53,693 nt of DNA, from contig NZ_BJED01000025.1 in assembly GCF_005405485.1 (NCBI RefSeq), positions 1 through 53,693 on the forward strand, given 5' to 3'. The first letter of the stretch is position 1. Every line of letters starts with the position of its first letter. A program made the position numbers and the translations under genes. The notes beneath the pieces were generated by a model. The model saw nothing but the letters and a program-made list of their open reading frames with translations. It made no database searches and was not told the DNA's origin. The stretch comes from Enterococcus hulanensis (GTDB lineage: Bacteria; Bacillota; Bacilli; Lactobacillales; Enterococcaceae). Positions 45,125 to 53,625 of the stretch are shown here, one piece after another.

Positions 45125-45159
45125 AAAAAAAGCCAGAGAAAATTTTCTCCGGCTTTTTG
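45125..45159. terminator. Bidirectional terminator between argR and argS
   Basis: AAAAAGCC, a GAGAAAATTTTCTC core and GGCTTTTT form one long stem with a single A/C mismatch and flanking A/T runs. Confidence 0.9.
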
Positions 45160-45160
45160 T

Positions 45161-46852
45161 TTACATTTTATTTGGGGCATGAACACCTAATAATCGTAAA
45201 TCTTCTTTTAAGATTACTGTTACTGCATGAACTAATGCTAGTCGCGCTTCTTTCTGGTCATCGTCCACCAATATTTTCGTATGTGCGTAATATTTATTAA
45301 AGGCCTGTGCTAGTCTGATCGAATGTTTTGCAATCACTGACGGTTCGTATTGATCCGCTGCTTGCATCACGATTTCAGGATAGCTTTGCAATAACTTGAT
45401 AATCTCCCAACTGTCAGCATCATTCAATGCATAAACAGCTTCAGTATCAATACTAAATCCTGCCTTCTCCAAAATTGTCATTGCACGAGCATGTGTGTAC
45501 TGAACATATGGACCGGTTTCACCTTCAAAGCGGACAACTTCCTCCAAGTTGAAGTCGAAATTATTCAAACGATCATTTTTTAAATCGTGGAAGACTACTG
45601 CACCGACACCAACCTGATGGGCCACCTCTTCTTTATTTGGCAAATCAGGATTTTTTCCTTGGATTTGGGCTAGCGCAGAATCTTTCGCTTCATTTAGAAC
45701 TTCCTCTAATAAAACAATTTTCCCTTTACGAGTCGATAGCTTCTTGCCATCTTTTGTAATCAATCCAAATGGAATATGAACCATTTCATCTGACCAATCA
45801 AAATCCATTTCTTTCAAAACAGCTTTCAATTGTTTAAAGTGGCCGCTTTGCTCATTTCCTACAACATATAATGATTTAACGAAGTTATACTCACGTTTGC
45901 GATAAAGAGCTGCCGCCAAATCACGAGTAATGTACAATGTGGCTCCATCAGATTTTTTGATCAGTGCTGGATTCAACCCATATTTTTCAAGGTCTACAAT
46001 TTCTGCACCTTCGTTGGTTTGCAACAAGTGTTTTTCTTCTAACATCGTCACAACTTCATCCATCTTATCGTTATAGAAAGCTTCTCCATTGAAAGAATCA
46101 AAATCAACTTCCAACATACCGTAAATTTTATTGAATTCTTTTAAAGATTCACTTCGGAACCATTTCCATAATTCTAAGGCTTCTTCATCATTTTCTTCCA
46201 ATTTCTTAAACCAAGCACGTGCTTCATCATTTAATTCTGGTTCGTCTTCGGCCTTTTCATGGAATTCCACATACAAACGCAGCAGCTCATTGATTGGCTC
46301 TGCTTTAACTTTTTCTTCCGAACCCCATTTTTTATAAGCAACGATTAACTTACCAAATTGCGTTCCCCAGTCTCCTAAATGATTGATTTTGATTGGATTA
46401 TAGCCGATCTTGCTTAAAATCAAACTGATTGAATTACCAATTACTGTAGAACGTAAATGTCCCATTGAGATTGGTTTAGCAATATTTGGCGAGGACATAT
46501 CGATCGTTACATTGCCCTCATTGCCAATATTGCCATCTCCAAAATGATTTTCTTCTTTTGCAATTTGTTTTAAAACCATACTTGAGATCACTTCTTTTTT
46601 CATAAAGAAGTTTAAATATGGCCCCACAACCTCGATTTTTTCAAACGCTTCGGGGCTGATTTTTTCTGCTAATTCCGCAGCAATTTGTTGTGGTGCCTTT
46701 CGAAAAACTTTTGCCAAAACAAAAGCCGGAAATGCGACATCTCCATGATCCACTGATTTAGGATTTTCTAGTAAACGTTCTACTTCTGCCAACGTAAGAT
46801 TTTCTTTAACTACTTCAAAAACAGCTTGTGCGACGATTTCTTTATTATTCAT
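45161..46852 (-). CDS. argS: Arginyl-tRNA synthetase
   Basis: ArgS charges tRNA-Arg. The 563-residue class I synthetase has the N-terminal ArgRS domain, the HIGH-like region [15 protein letters not shown], the [20 protein letters not shown] segment, and [15 protein letters not shown] in the KMSKS position. The C-terminal DALR anticodon-binding domain follows. The start at 46852 has GGAGG eight bases upstream. A T-box leader upstream gives regulation by uncharged tRNA-Arg. Confidence 0.96.
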   Translation of the reverse strand: MNNKEIVAQAVFEVVKENLTLAEVERLLENPKSVDHGDVAFPAFVLAKVFRKAPQQIAAELAEKISPEAFEKIEVVGPYLNFFMKKEVISSMVLKQIAKEENHFGDGNIGNEGNVTIDMSSPNIAKPISMGHLRSTVIGNSISLILSKIGYNPIKINHLGDWGTQFGKLIVAYKKWGSEEKVKAEPINELLRLYVEFHEKAEDEPELNDEARAWFKKLEENDEEALELWKWFRSESLKEFNKIYGMLEVDFDSFNGEAFYNDKMDEVVTMLEEKHLLQTNEGAEIVDLEKYGLNPALIKKSDGATLYITRDLAAALYRKREYNFVKSLYVVGNEQSGHFKQLKAVLKEMDFDWSDEMVHIPFGLITKDGKKLSTRKGKIVLLEEVLNEAKDSALAQIQGKNPDLPNKEEVAHQVGVGAVVFHDLKNDRLNNFDFNLEEVVRFEGETGPYVQYTHARAMTILEKAGFSIDTEAVYALNDADSWEIIKLLQSYPEIVMQAADQYEPSVIAKHSIRLAQAFNKYYAHTKILVDDDQKEARLALVHAVTVILKEDLRLLGVHAPNKM

Positions 46853-46976
46853 CCAAATTTCCTCCCTTTCCAAATAGCTATCTCAAGATTAAGATACTCA
46901 TTTTCCAAAAAAGTATTTTATTCCCGTTTCGCATACGATTCTACTCAACTAGCTAAAAACTAGCAGCAGAAATCGC

Positions 46977-47190
46977 AAAAAAAAGCCCCTGATGTATAAA
47001 ATACATCAGAGACGAGAATTCCCGCGGTACCACTCTTATTGTCGTAAACGACCAGCTTAGGCTATAACGGTAGCTGCCGTTTCATCTCAAAAGTGCGCCC
47101 TCTATTTTTGTTTATCCGGCTCTCACCTGCCCGAACTCGCTGCAAAACAGACCATAGACTTCTCTTTTTCATCGATGAAATAATTATCTG
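46977..47190 (-). promoter_or_regulatory. T-box riboswitch (tRNA-Arg) of argS
   Basis: The leader carries the T-box sequence AGAGTGGTACCGCGG at 47022-47036, complementary to the tRNA acceptor end. A terminator follows (stem 46989-47010 region, then eight T). In stem I, CGC at 47095-47097 sits directly before ACUUUUGAG, matching the specifier position of the glyQS T-box. CGC is an Arg codon, in accord with argS downstream. A TGTTAATAT extended -10 box lies at 47197-47202. Confidence 0.93.
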
Positions 47191-47241
47191 GCATTCATAT
47201 TAACAGAAAATTCTTCATCTGACTAGTCAAGTAGGATATTT

Positions 47242-48255
47242 TTATGCTTTTGGAACAAAGAGATTTCCCAAAGTCGCAGCCATTACTGCTTTTATCGTAT
47301 GCATGCGGTTTTCAGCCTGCTGGAACTGTAAAGCATTTTCACTGCGAAAGACTTCATCAGTAACTTCCATTTCAGCTAGACCGTACTTTTCTTTGATCTC
47401 TTCAGCTACTTCTGTTTCAAGATCATGAAAAGCGGGTAAACAATGCAAGAAGATCGTTTCAGTTTTTTTCGTTTTTGCCATCAACTCCTGATTGACCTGA
47501 TACGGCAATAATAAGTCGATTCGCTCCTTAAATGCCTCTTCCTCACCCATTGAAACCCAAACATCTGTGTATATCACATCCGCTTGTGCTACACCTTGAT
47601 CGATGTCAGCTGTAATTGAAATCTTTCCTTTTGAAGCTTCAGCATACTTTTTCGCCATCTCAATCAAGCCTTGGTCAGGAAATAGTTTTTCTGGTGTCAC
47701 GATCGAAATATTTATACCTAGAATCGCGCTAGTAATTAAAAGAGAGTTAGCTACATTATTTCTACCATCGCCTACATAGGCTAAAGTTAGTCCTTCCAAC
47801 TTTCCAAAATGTTCTTTGATTGTTAAAAAGTCTGCCAACATTTGCGTAGGATGCCATTCATCAGTCAAACCGTTCCAAACCGGTACGCCCGAGTGCTCTG
47901 CTAAAGCCTCGACAGCCGTTTGAGAAAATCCTCGATATTCGATACCGTCAAACATGCTTCCAAGAACTTTTGCAGTATCTTCGACAGATTCTTTTTTTCC
48001 TAATTGAATATCATTTTTCCCTAAATACTCAGGATGAGCCCCTAGATCAATTGCCGCTGTGGTAAAGGCTGCCCGCGTCCGAGTAGAAGTTTTCTCAAAC
48101 AGCAACGCAATATTTTTCCCTGCTAGATACTTATGAGAAATATTTTGTTGCTTCAACTCTTTCAAATGCGCGGCAAAATCAATTAAATAGAGTAATTCAT
48201 CTTTAGTAAAATCGATTTCTTTTAAAAAACTTTTCCCTTGAAAAATACTTGCCAT
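47242..48255 (-). CDS. argF: Ornithine carbamoyltransferase
   Basis: OTC joins ornithine and carbamoyl phosphate to citrulline, or runs in reverse in arginine deiminase catabolism. The 337-residue protein has the carbamoyl phosphate motif [31 protein letters not shown] and the ornithine-binding HCLPAFHD. The start at 48255 has GGAGGAG upstream. Sequence cannot separate anabolic ArgF from catabolic ArcB with certainty. ARG boxes at the promoter point to ArgR control. Confidence 0.93.
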   Translation of the reverse strand: MASIFQGKSFLKEIDFTKDELLYLIDFAAHLKELKQQNISHKYLAGKNIALLFEKTSTRTRAAFTTAAIDLGAHPEYLGKNDIQLGKKESVEDTAKVLGSMFDGIEYRGFSQTAVEALAEHSGVPVWNGLTDEWHPTQMLADFLTIKEHFGKLEGLTLAYVGDGRNNVANSLLITSAILGINISIVTPEKLFPDQGLIEMAKKYAEASKGKISITADIDQGVAQADVIYTDVWVSMGEEEAFKERIDLLLPYQVNQELMAKTKKTETIFLHCLPAFHDLETEVAEEIKEKYGLAEMEVTDEVFRSENALQFQQAENRMHTIKAVMAATLGNLFVPKA

Positions 48256-48270
48256 TATAACTCCTCCATT

Positions 48271-48288
48271 TTTGAATATTAATTCGAT
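48271..48288. promoter_or_regulatory. ARG box proximal to argF start
   Basis: TTTGAATATTAATTCGAT matches the ArgR operator consensus TNTGAATWWWWATTCANW with one mismatch. It is 16 bases upstream of the start codon. Confidence 0.72.
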
Positions 48289-48301
48289 AAAACACGCTTT
48301 A

Positions 48302-48319
48302 AATTCATTTTTATTCATA
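48302..48319. promoter_or_regulatory. ARG box over the argF -10 region
   Basis: On the minus strand TATGAATAAAAATGAATT matches the Bacillus ARG box CATGAATAAAAATKCAAK well. It overlaps the -10 box. Its centre is 31 bases from the second box, about three helical turns, as ArgR hexamers prefer. Confidence 0.72.
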
Positions 48320-48345
48320 GTAACTGAATAATCAGAAAGTATCAA
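48317..48345 (-). promoter_or_regulatory. Promoter of argF
   Basis: On the minus strand, TTGATA (48340-48345) and TACTAT (48317-48322) are exactly 17 bases apart. The -10 box is partly covered by an ARG box. Confidence 0.78.
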
Positions 48346-48363
48346 GCTTAATCATGCTTTATT

Positions 48364-48394
48364 TAAAAAAACTTCCCCAATTTCTTGAGGAAGT
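48364..48394 (-). terminator. Terminator of the symporter gene
   Basis: ACTTCC and GGAAGT with adjacent G-T pairs form a stem followed by seven T on the minus strand. It lies between the symporter stop and the argF promoter. Confidence 0.75.
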
Positions 48395-48402
48395 CATTCA
48401 AT

Positions 48403-49749
48403 CTATTTTGCCTGCGACAATTTAATTCGATTTAACTTACAGGTGACGGCACTCGCTACTACTCCGCCATTCAAGTTAATTGCTGTTCGTCCCATATCAA
48501 TAAGTGGTTCCACAGCAATGAAGACACCTACCAAACCAACAGGCAGCCCCAAGGCCGATAAAGAGATAATCGTTGCGACGGTTCCTCCGCCTCCTGTTCC
48601 CGCAATACCAAATGAAGTCATTGCGATTATGAAGCCTGCATAAAGTAAAAATTGCGGAGATAAAGGATTGATATTTTGTGTCATTGCGACTATTGCAATA
48701 ATGATTCCGGGATATACTCCAGCACAACCGTTCATTCCCATTGATGTTGCAAAGGATGCAGCTAAGCTTGATACGCCTCGAGGAATATTCAGTTCATCTT
48801 GCATCTCAATATTCATCGGCATTGATCCAGCACTTGATGCTGTGATGAAGGCAAAGGATAGCACCGGAAATGCCTTAGCCAAATACCGAACTGGTGGTAA
48901 GCCGCAAATTGTTAAAATCACCAACTGAATTAGGAACATTATCAGCATTCCAATATAAGAAACTGCGAAAAATTTAGCTAGTTTCAAAACAGCCGAAGCA
49001 TCATTATTAACGATTGTTGCGATCATGATTGTTAAGACTGCATAGGGTGCATAAGAAATAAATAGACGCACGACAGACATAATGATTTCGTAAGCACTGT
49101 CGAGAAAATCTTTAAATAGTTGCGCCTCTTTGACTTTTTTATCTTTAATTTTTAAATAAGCGATCCCCAAAAAGAAAGCAAAAATAACAACGCCCAATGT
49201 TGCACTCGCTCTTTGACCGGTCAAATCAAAGAATGGATTTGAAGGAAAGATCGCGATAATTTTTTGCGGCATCGTCAATGTTTGCTCACCGCCAGAAACA
49301 TAGCTCTTTTGGATCTCATTGGCTGAATGTAATGCTGTTTGAGAAATATTGAAGGAATTTCCGTCAATATTTGAAAAGTATCCTGTTACAATCCCAACGA
49401 TTCCGGCAATTCCAGCAGTTACGATTAACGTACCAATAATCGACATTCCGACTTTTAACACATTGGTTTTGATCTCAATTTTAGTAAATGCCAACAGCAC
49501 ACAAACGAAAATCAGAGGTACTGCAATCATTTGTAATAGTTTTACATAAACACTGCCTATGATTCCAATCCAATCAGATAGAATTACTCCATCTGCCTTT
49601 GGTAGAATTTGATTAAAGATCAACCCTAAAATGATCCCGATAGCCAAAGCCGTTACAACTCGTTTAGAAAACGACCATTTCTTTTGTTTCAAAAAGATTA
49701 GTCCATACAATGAACCCAACACGATAAGAAAAGATACTGCTAATAACAC
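48403..49749 (-). CDS. Dicarboxylate/amino acid:cation symporter (DAACS family)
   Basis: This 448-residue membrane protein is of the DctA/GltP/TcyP family. The HP1 serine-rich motif ITASSAGSMPMNIEMQ, the SFATSMGMNGCAGVYPG helix and the C-terminal GIAGTGGGGTVATIISL loop are all visible, with about eight membrane helices. It most resembles the cystine transporter TcyP in its SSAGSMP and NGCAG segments, but glutamate or aspartate cannot be excluded. The start is GTG at 49749. It is upstream of argF but has its own terminator and promoter region. Confidence 0.85.
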   Translation of the reverse strand: MLLAVSFLIVLGSLYGLIFLKQKKWSFSKRVVTALAIGIILGLIFNQILPKADGVILSDWIGIIGSVYVKLLQMIAVPLIFVCVLLAFTKIEIKTNVLKVGMSIIGTLIVTAGIAGIVGIVTGYFSNIDGNSFNISQTALHSANEIQKSYVSGGEQTLTMPQKIIAIFPSNPFFDLTGQRASATLGVVIFAFFLGIAYLKIKDKKVKEAQLFKDFLDSAYEIIMSVVRLFISYAPYAVLTIMIATIVNNDASAVLKLAKFFAVSYIGMLIMFLIQLVILTICGLPPVRYLAKAFPVLSFAFITASSAGSMPMNIEMQDELNIPRGVSSLAASFATSMGMNGCAGVYPGIIIAIVAMTQNINPLSPQFLLYAGFIIAMTSFGIAGTGGGGTVATIISLSALGLPVGLVGVFIAVEPLIDMGRTAINLNGGVVASAVTCKLNRIKLSQAK

Positions 49750-49764
49750 CTAACCACTCCATTT

Positions 49765-49801
49765 CAAATTGTTTGATAAAGATCACCGATCTTTCAATTT
49801 G
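49765..49801 (-). promoter_or_regulatory. Leader hairpin of the symporter gene
   Basis: AAAGATC and GATCTTT (49778-49784 with 49788-49794) form a stem extended by CAAATTG and CAATTTG (49765-49771 with 49795-49801). It sits before the ribosome binding site and may affect translation or RNA stability. Function is unproven. Confidence 0.45.
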
Positions 49802-49851
49802 AGCTTCTGCGGGATGAATATTCTATTATTAAACGATTTCATTTTTACGCA

Positions 49852-49867
49852 AGTGATCTATTTCACA
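49852..49867. promoter_or_regulatory. Crp/Fnr-family-like operator
   Basis: On the minus strand TGTGAAATAGATCACT matches TGTGA-N6-TCACA with one base changed. It abuts TTGCGT (49847-49852), the candidate -35 of the symporter gene, with an AT-rich -10 candidate at 49823-49829. ArcR-type regulators of arginine deiminase genes bind this motif in other Firmicutes. Confidence 0.55.
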
Positions 49868-50136
49868 TTAATAAACGAACGATACCCATAAGAATATGGA
49901 TTTACTCCCTTAGAAACTCTAAGTTCTATTTTTGATCAAAGTCACTTTTGATGTAAATACATATTCTAACGCCTCCATTCCAAAATTATTCACTTGCACT
50001 ATATAGTATAAATTTATAGCAGCGACTTCACAATTAAGATAAAAGATTTATCATAATAGAATATAAGTTTTTCCAGCTGATTTTCTGCCAACGAATTAAT
50101 ATACCCCTTTTCCCGAGCTTTATTTTTTTCCACACA
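49868..50136. other. Intergenic region upstream of the symporter promoter
   Basis: This AT-rich spacer contains a repeated TTTTGAT/TTTTTGATCAAA element around 49930-49955. I see no gene in it. Confidence 0.4.
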
Positions 50137-50168
50137 CAAAAAAAGCAGCCAAAATTTTAGCTGCTTTA
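50137..50168 (-). terminator. Terminator of the DUF3788 gene
   Basis: AAAGCAGC (50142-50149) pairs with GCTGCTTT (50160-50167) around an AAAATTTT-type centre, with seven T on the minus strand. Confidence 0.87.
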
Positions 50169-50172
50169 GTCA

Positions 50173-50616
50173 TTATTTAGTCTTCAATTTTCGAACACGT
50201 AAAGTAATTAAATACTGGATATCCCTAAACGTTTTCTCAGAGGTGATATCCACGACGAACCAGTATCCTCCCATAACAGGTTTGCTTTCTTTAAATGTTT
50301 TTTGTACTTGTTCAGACATCGAAGAAACGTTCTCTGCTAGTTCTTCTTCAAAAAGTTCCGACACAACAACCATCATTCTTACGCAATCATCTCGAAGATA
50401 AATTGTACCAAAGTTTCCGCCATACTTTTTTGCTTTTAGATGCCAACCGCCAAATGCCCCTTTTTCCTTTGAGTATTCAATAGAAAATTTAGGTTGATAC
50501 TCTTCTGACAAATAATCCAACAACTTTTCAAAATAAGTATCTGCAGCAAATTCTTTCATCTCTTCCAATGTCGGCTTTTCATCTATTGAAAATTTTCTCT
50601 GCCAGTTTTGCTCCAT
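50173..50616 (-). CDS. DUF3788-like protein
   Basis: The 147-residue cytosolic protein contains DTYFEKLLDYLSEEYQPKFSIEY, KGAFGGWHLKAKKYGG, TIYLRDDCVRMMVVVS and a C-terminal GGYWFVVDITSEKTFRDIQYLI, which fits the DUF3788 family. No biochemical role is known. The start at 50616 is preferred (AGGAGGCGATATG upstream), with 50619 possible. It directly follows tsaD on the minus strand with 34 bases between. Confidence 0.78.
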   Translation of the reverse strand: MEQNWQRKFSIDEKPTLEEMKEFAADTYFEKLLDYLSEEYQPKFSIEYSKEKGAFGGWHLKAKKYGGNFGTIYLRDDCVRMMVVVSELFEEELAENVSSMSEQVQKTFKESKPVMGGYWFVVDITSEKTFRDIQYLITLRVRKLKTK

Positions 50617-50650
50617 CATATCGCCTCCTTATGCTCATTATAGCAAGGAG

Positions 50651-51673
50651 TTAGATGTGCTGAAAAGCTAAACTTGGATTAGCATTTAAGCTCATACCAG
50701 CAAAATGATGCTTTTGTAATTCAACATGAGCAGCAGCCCCAATCATCGCCGCATTATCTCCACACAGACGTAATGGCGGTACAATCAATTTTACTTCAGG
50801 TAATTCTGTTTTTATCATTGCAGACATTCTTTCTCGTAAACCTTGATTAGCCGCTACACCTCCGGCTACAATCAATTGCTTAACTGGATAAGTCTTACAG
50901 GCCTTGATCGTCTTTGTCACTAATACATCAACAACGCTTGCTTGAAAACTAGCTGCTAAGTTTTTTTTGTCTAATTCTTCTCCACGTTGTTCCGCATTAT
51001 GGGTAAGATTAATAAAGGCACTTTTCAATCCGCTAAAGCTGAAGTCAAAATTTTCTTCTTTGATCATTGCGCGTGGAAAATCATACGTGTCTTCCCCTTG
51101 ATGAGCTAATTCATCGATTTCTTTTCCACTAGGGTAACTTAATCCTAATACTCGACCAACCTTATCATAGGCTTCTCCAGCAGCGTCGTCTCTAGTCTCG
51201 CCAATAATTTCAAATGAGCCATCTTCTGACATATAAACTAACTCTGTATGACCGCCGCTAACTAACAAAGCCATCAAAGGAAACTCCAAGGGTTCAACTA
51301 AACGTGCGGCATAGATGTGTCCTGCCATATGATTAATTGGTAATAAGGGTAATCCATTCGCCCAAGCAAAGGCCTTGGCTGCACTCAACCCAATCAATAG
51401 TGCTCCGACCAGTCCTGGTCCATAAGTTACTGCTACTGCTCGAAGGTCCTGTGCCGTCACATCTGCTTCACTCAATGCTTCTTCAATACAAATCGTGATC
51501 TGTTCGACGTGATGACGACTGGCCACCTCCGGTACGACTCCGCCGAATCGCTTATGACTTTTTATTTGTGAAGCAACAATATTAGATAGAATTCTTTCAC
51601 CGTTTTCGATTACTGCAACACTCGTTTCATCACAGCTGCTTTCGATCGCTAAAATAAGTTCTGATTCATTCAT
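50651..51673 (-). CDS. tsaD: tRNA t6A37 threonylcarbamoyltransferase TsaD
   Basis: TsaD transfers threonylcarbamoyl to A37 of ANN-decoding tRNAs with TsaB and TsaE. The 340-residue ASKHA-fold protein shows [29 protein letters not shown], the metal motif [24 protein letters not shown] and the C-terminal [11 protein letters not shown]. The ATG at 51673 has GGAA six bases upstream and overlaps the rimI stop. Confidence 0.96.
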   Translation of the reverse strand: MNESELILAIESSCDETSVAVIENGERILSNIVASQIKSHKRFGGVVPEVASRHHVEQITICIEEALSEADVTAQDLRAVAVTYGPGLVGALLIGLSAAKAFAWANGLPLLPINHMAGHIYAARLVEPLEFPLMALLVSGGHTELVYMSEDGSFEIIGETRDDAAGEAYDKVGRVLGLSYPSGKEIDELAHQGEDTYDFPRAMIKEENFDFSFSGLKSAFINLTHNAEQRGEELDKKNLAASFQASVVDVLVTKTIKACKTYPVKQLIVAGGVAANQGLRERMSAMIKTELPEVKLIVPPLRLCGDNAAMIGAAAHVELQKHHFAGMSLNANPSLAFQHI

Positions 51674-52091
51674 CTGCATTTCCTACTTTCAAAGACATCA
51701 GTACCGCATCTTCTTGAGGGTGCTGATAATAATTTTTACGCGTTCCAATTTCTTGGAAGCCAAACTTTTCATAAAAAAGACGCGCCTCTCGATTCGAAGC
51801 ACGTACTTCTAAAAAAATACTCGCTATCTTTTTTGATTCAGCGTGATCAATCAGACGCTTCAGTAGTTTTTTACCATGTCCTTGACCCTTGACTTTGGCC
51901 GCAATATTGGTAATTTCTATTTCATCGCATACTTGATGAAATCCTAAAAAAGCGATACATTCTGTTTCCTCGATAAAGTAGTGACTATGAGCTTGCCTCA
52001 TGTCACTAGCGAATTGGGCAGCAGACCAGGGCGACTCATAAGCATATGCTGTCTGACTGATTTCCCAGAGTTTATGTGCTAAATCTTCCAA
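51666..52091 (-). CDS. rimI: Ribosomal protein S18-alanine N-acetyltransferase RimI
   Basis: This 141-residue GNAT protein fits Rim[14 protein letters not shown] near the start, [24 protein letters not shown] for acetyl-CoA binding, then [19 protein letters not shown] and [16 protein letters not shown]. RimI acetylates the N-terminus of S18. The start is TTG at 52091, one base after the preceding stop. It is the second of two RimI-like genes between tsaB and tsaD. Confidence 0.88.
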   Translation of the reverse strand: MEDLAHKLWEISQTAYAYESPWSAAQFASDMRQAHSHYFIEETECIAFLGFHQVCDEIEITNIAAKVKGQGHGKKLLKRLIDHAESKKIASIFLEVRASNREARLFYEKFGFQEIGTRKNYYQHPQEDAVLMSLKVGNADE

Positions 52092-52092
52092 T

Positions 52093-52641
52093 TTATTCCA
52101 CTTCCAAACGTTTGATCATATCCAAAGCATCTTCATTATTCTCAGTGTAATAATTTTTGCGAATATTCCGAGCCGAGAACCCCAGCCTTCGATATAGACG
52201 TTGGGCATCCGTGTTACTGAGACGTACTTCTAAAGAGAGAGTTTCACAATCGTTCATTATAGCGAATTTTTCTACTTCGTCAATCAAAAGCTTACCGATA
52301 CCGCGATTCTGAAAGCCTGTACCCACAGCAATATTTGTAATATGCGTATCGTTTCCAATCAAGCGGCTGCCGATAAAACCGGCAATTTCTTCTTTTTGAG
52401 TGACAATACAAATATATAAATGAGGAATTGGCGAATGAATCTCTGAAAGAAAAGCACTTTTCGTCCATGGAGTCTCGCCAAAGTAAACATCGCGTTCCAG
52501 TGCGATTAACTCTTTAATATCCTGATCGATAATTTTTCTTAATAAGTATTCTTCGTCTCTTAAGTTTACATATTTTGAATTGAAAGGATACTGTTTTCCG
52601 TATAAGATCGTTTTTACTAATCCGCTAAATTTTTTCAACAT
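52093..52641 (-). CDS. RimI-like N-acetyltransferase (first paralogue)
   Basis: This 182-residue GNAT protein has the RimI-type core (ITNIAVGTGFQNRGIGKLLIDEV, LEVRLSNTDAQRLYRRLGF, RKNYYTENNEDALDMIKRLE) preceded by an unrelated N-terminal extension of about 35 residues. The presence of two adjacent RimI-type genes inside the t6A operon suggests different acceptor proteins, but no substrate can be named. GAGG lies nine bases before the ATG, which overlaps the tsaB end by 17 bases. Confidence 0.82.
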   Translation of the reverse strand: MLKKFSGLVKTILYGKQYPFNSKYVNLRDEEYLLRKIIDQDIKELIALERDVYFGETPWTKSAFLSEIHSPIPHLYICIVTQKEEIAGFIGSRLIGNDTHITNIAVGTGFQNRGIGKLLIDEVEKFAIMNDCETLSLEVRLSNTDAQRLYRRLGFSARNIRKNYYTENNEDALDMIKRLEVE

Positions 52642-53332
52642 AATTATCGTCCTCTGGTCGATGCGTTTCCAGCCATTTTTCTTCCGCCTCTACCCGTTTT
52701 AAATATGCAGGTACTAATCCATGAATATTTTCGATCGGTTTCGCGAGAAAACCTAATTTCCCTAAAATTATTCCATTGGGTAAATTCATCTCATCTGCCT
52801 CTGAAATGTCTGCAGGCAATTGAGCTGATTCAATTTGTTCTTTGAATTTACTTGTTTCCCCAACGAACAAAGCTGGTTCCTTAATCTGATCCAATAAATC
52901 AGTTAATGCGATGTGCTGATCCGCCAAGACATTTATCAGCTGTTGGTTTTCCCAACGATAAACTCCAGCATAAACGTTATTCCGACGTGCATCTATCAAT
53001 GGAATAATTAATTTTTTAGTACGAGCATTCCCAGCAATTACAGCCAAACTAGAGACCGTAGTCAACTCGATTTTTAATGTTTCTGCTAATGTTTTTGCAG
53101 TTGTTACCGCGATTCGGATACCCGTATATGAGCCTGGGCCTTTTGCTACAACGATTCGATCTAAATCAGCAGGCTTCAATCCACTGGCCTCCATCACAGA
53201 TTCAATCGCCGGCATTAAGGTTAGACTATGATTCATTTTTCGATTCAGCTGAAAATGAGCCAATACCTGCTCATCTTCTAAAACTGCCACGGTTAAAGTT
53301 TGATTGGATGTATCCATCGCTAATAATTTCAT
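52625..53332 (-). CDS. tsaB: tRNA t6A37 synthesis protein TsaB
   Basis: TsaB is the partner of TsaD in t6A synthesis. The 235-residue protein has MKLLAMDTSNQTLTVAVL, VVAKGPGSYTGIRIAVTTAKTLA, and IPLIDARRNNVYAGVYRW. It begins the operon tsaB-rimI-rimI-tsaD. A TAAAAT preceded by TGT at 53366-53371 is the likely -10 promoter element. Confidence 0.95.
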   Translation of the reverse strand: MKLLAMDTSNQTLTVAVLEDEQVLAHFQLNRKMNHSLTLMPAIESVMEASGLKPADLDRIVVAKGPGSYTGIRIAVTTAKTLAETLKIELTTVSSLAVIAGNARTKKLIIPLIDARRNNVYAGVYRWENQQLINVLADQHIALTDLLDQIKEPALFVGETSKFKEQIESAQLPADISEADEMNLPNGIILGKLGFLAKPIENIHGLVPAYLKRVEAEEKWLETHRPEDDNYVEKI

Positions 53333-53442
53333 AAAAGTTCATTTCCTCGCATTTAAGATAGCAATATTTTAACACAAACCATATTTGCTTTCCTACTAAG
53401 TGTGTAAGAATTTCTTCTTTCCCTAATTGACGACATTAGAAA
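53333..53442. other. Intergenic region upstream of tsaB
   Basis: This stretch carries the extended -10 element TGTTAAAAT (box at 53366-53371) for the t6A operon. I see no gene. Confidence 0.45.
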
Positions 53443-53553
53443 GGCTTCGCGAACTCGCTCAGCTTTTGAGCAATAAGACTAAAATTTTGATAAGTCGTTT
53501 CTCAGACTTAACAAAATTTTCGCTTATTGCCGATAAAGCTTGTTCGTGAAGCC
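53443..53553. repeat. Large imperfect inverted repeat
   Basis: GGCTTCGCGAAC (53443-53454) and GTTCGTGAAGCC (53542-53553) begin arms of about 50 bases. They continue with pairing GCAATAAG/CTTATTGC, AAAATTTTG/CAAAATTTT and AAGTC/GACTT, closing on a short loop near 53497-53502. A single RNA from either strand would form one long hairpin. No protein is encoded. It may be a repeat family of the genome, a bidirectional terminator, or the footprint of a small mobile element. Confidence 0.8.
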
Positions 53554-53625
53554 GGACACAGTTAAAGCTGTTGATTCAATGCTTTTACTTGAGAAATTTT
53601 TATCCTCTCTTTAAGAGGCGGATTG

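Noticed and set aside
3490-53625. Search for defence systems, toxin-antitoxin pairs, prophage, tRNA or rRNA genes
   Set aside because: None was seen. The accessory genes are regulators, transporters and small conserved proteins, and no nuclease-, toxin- or phage-type gene was recognised.
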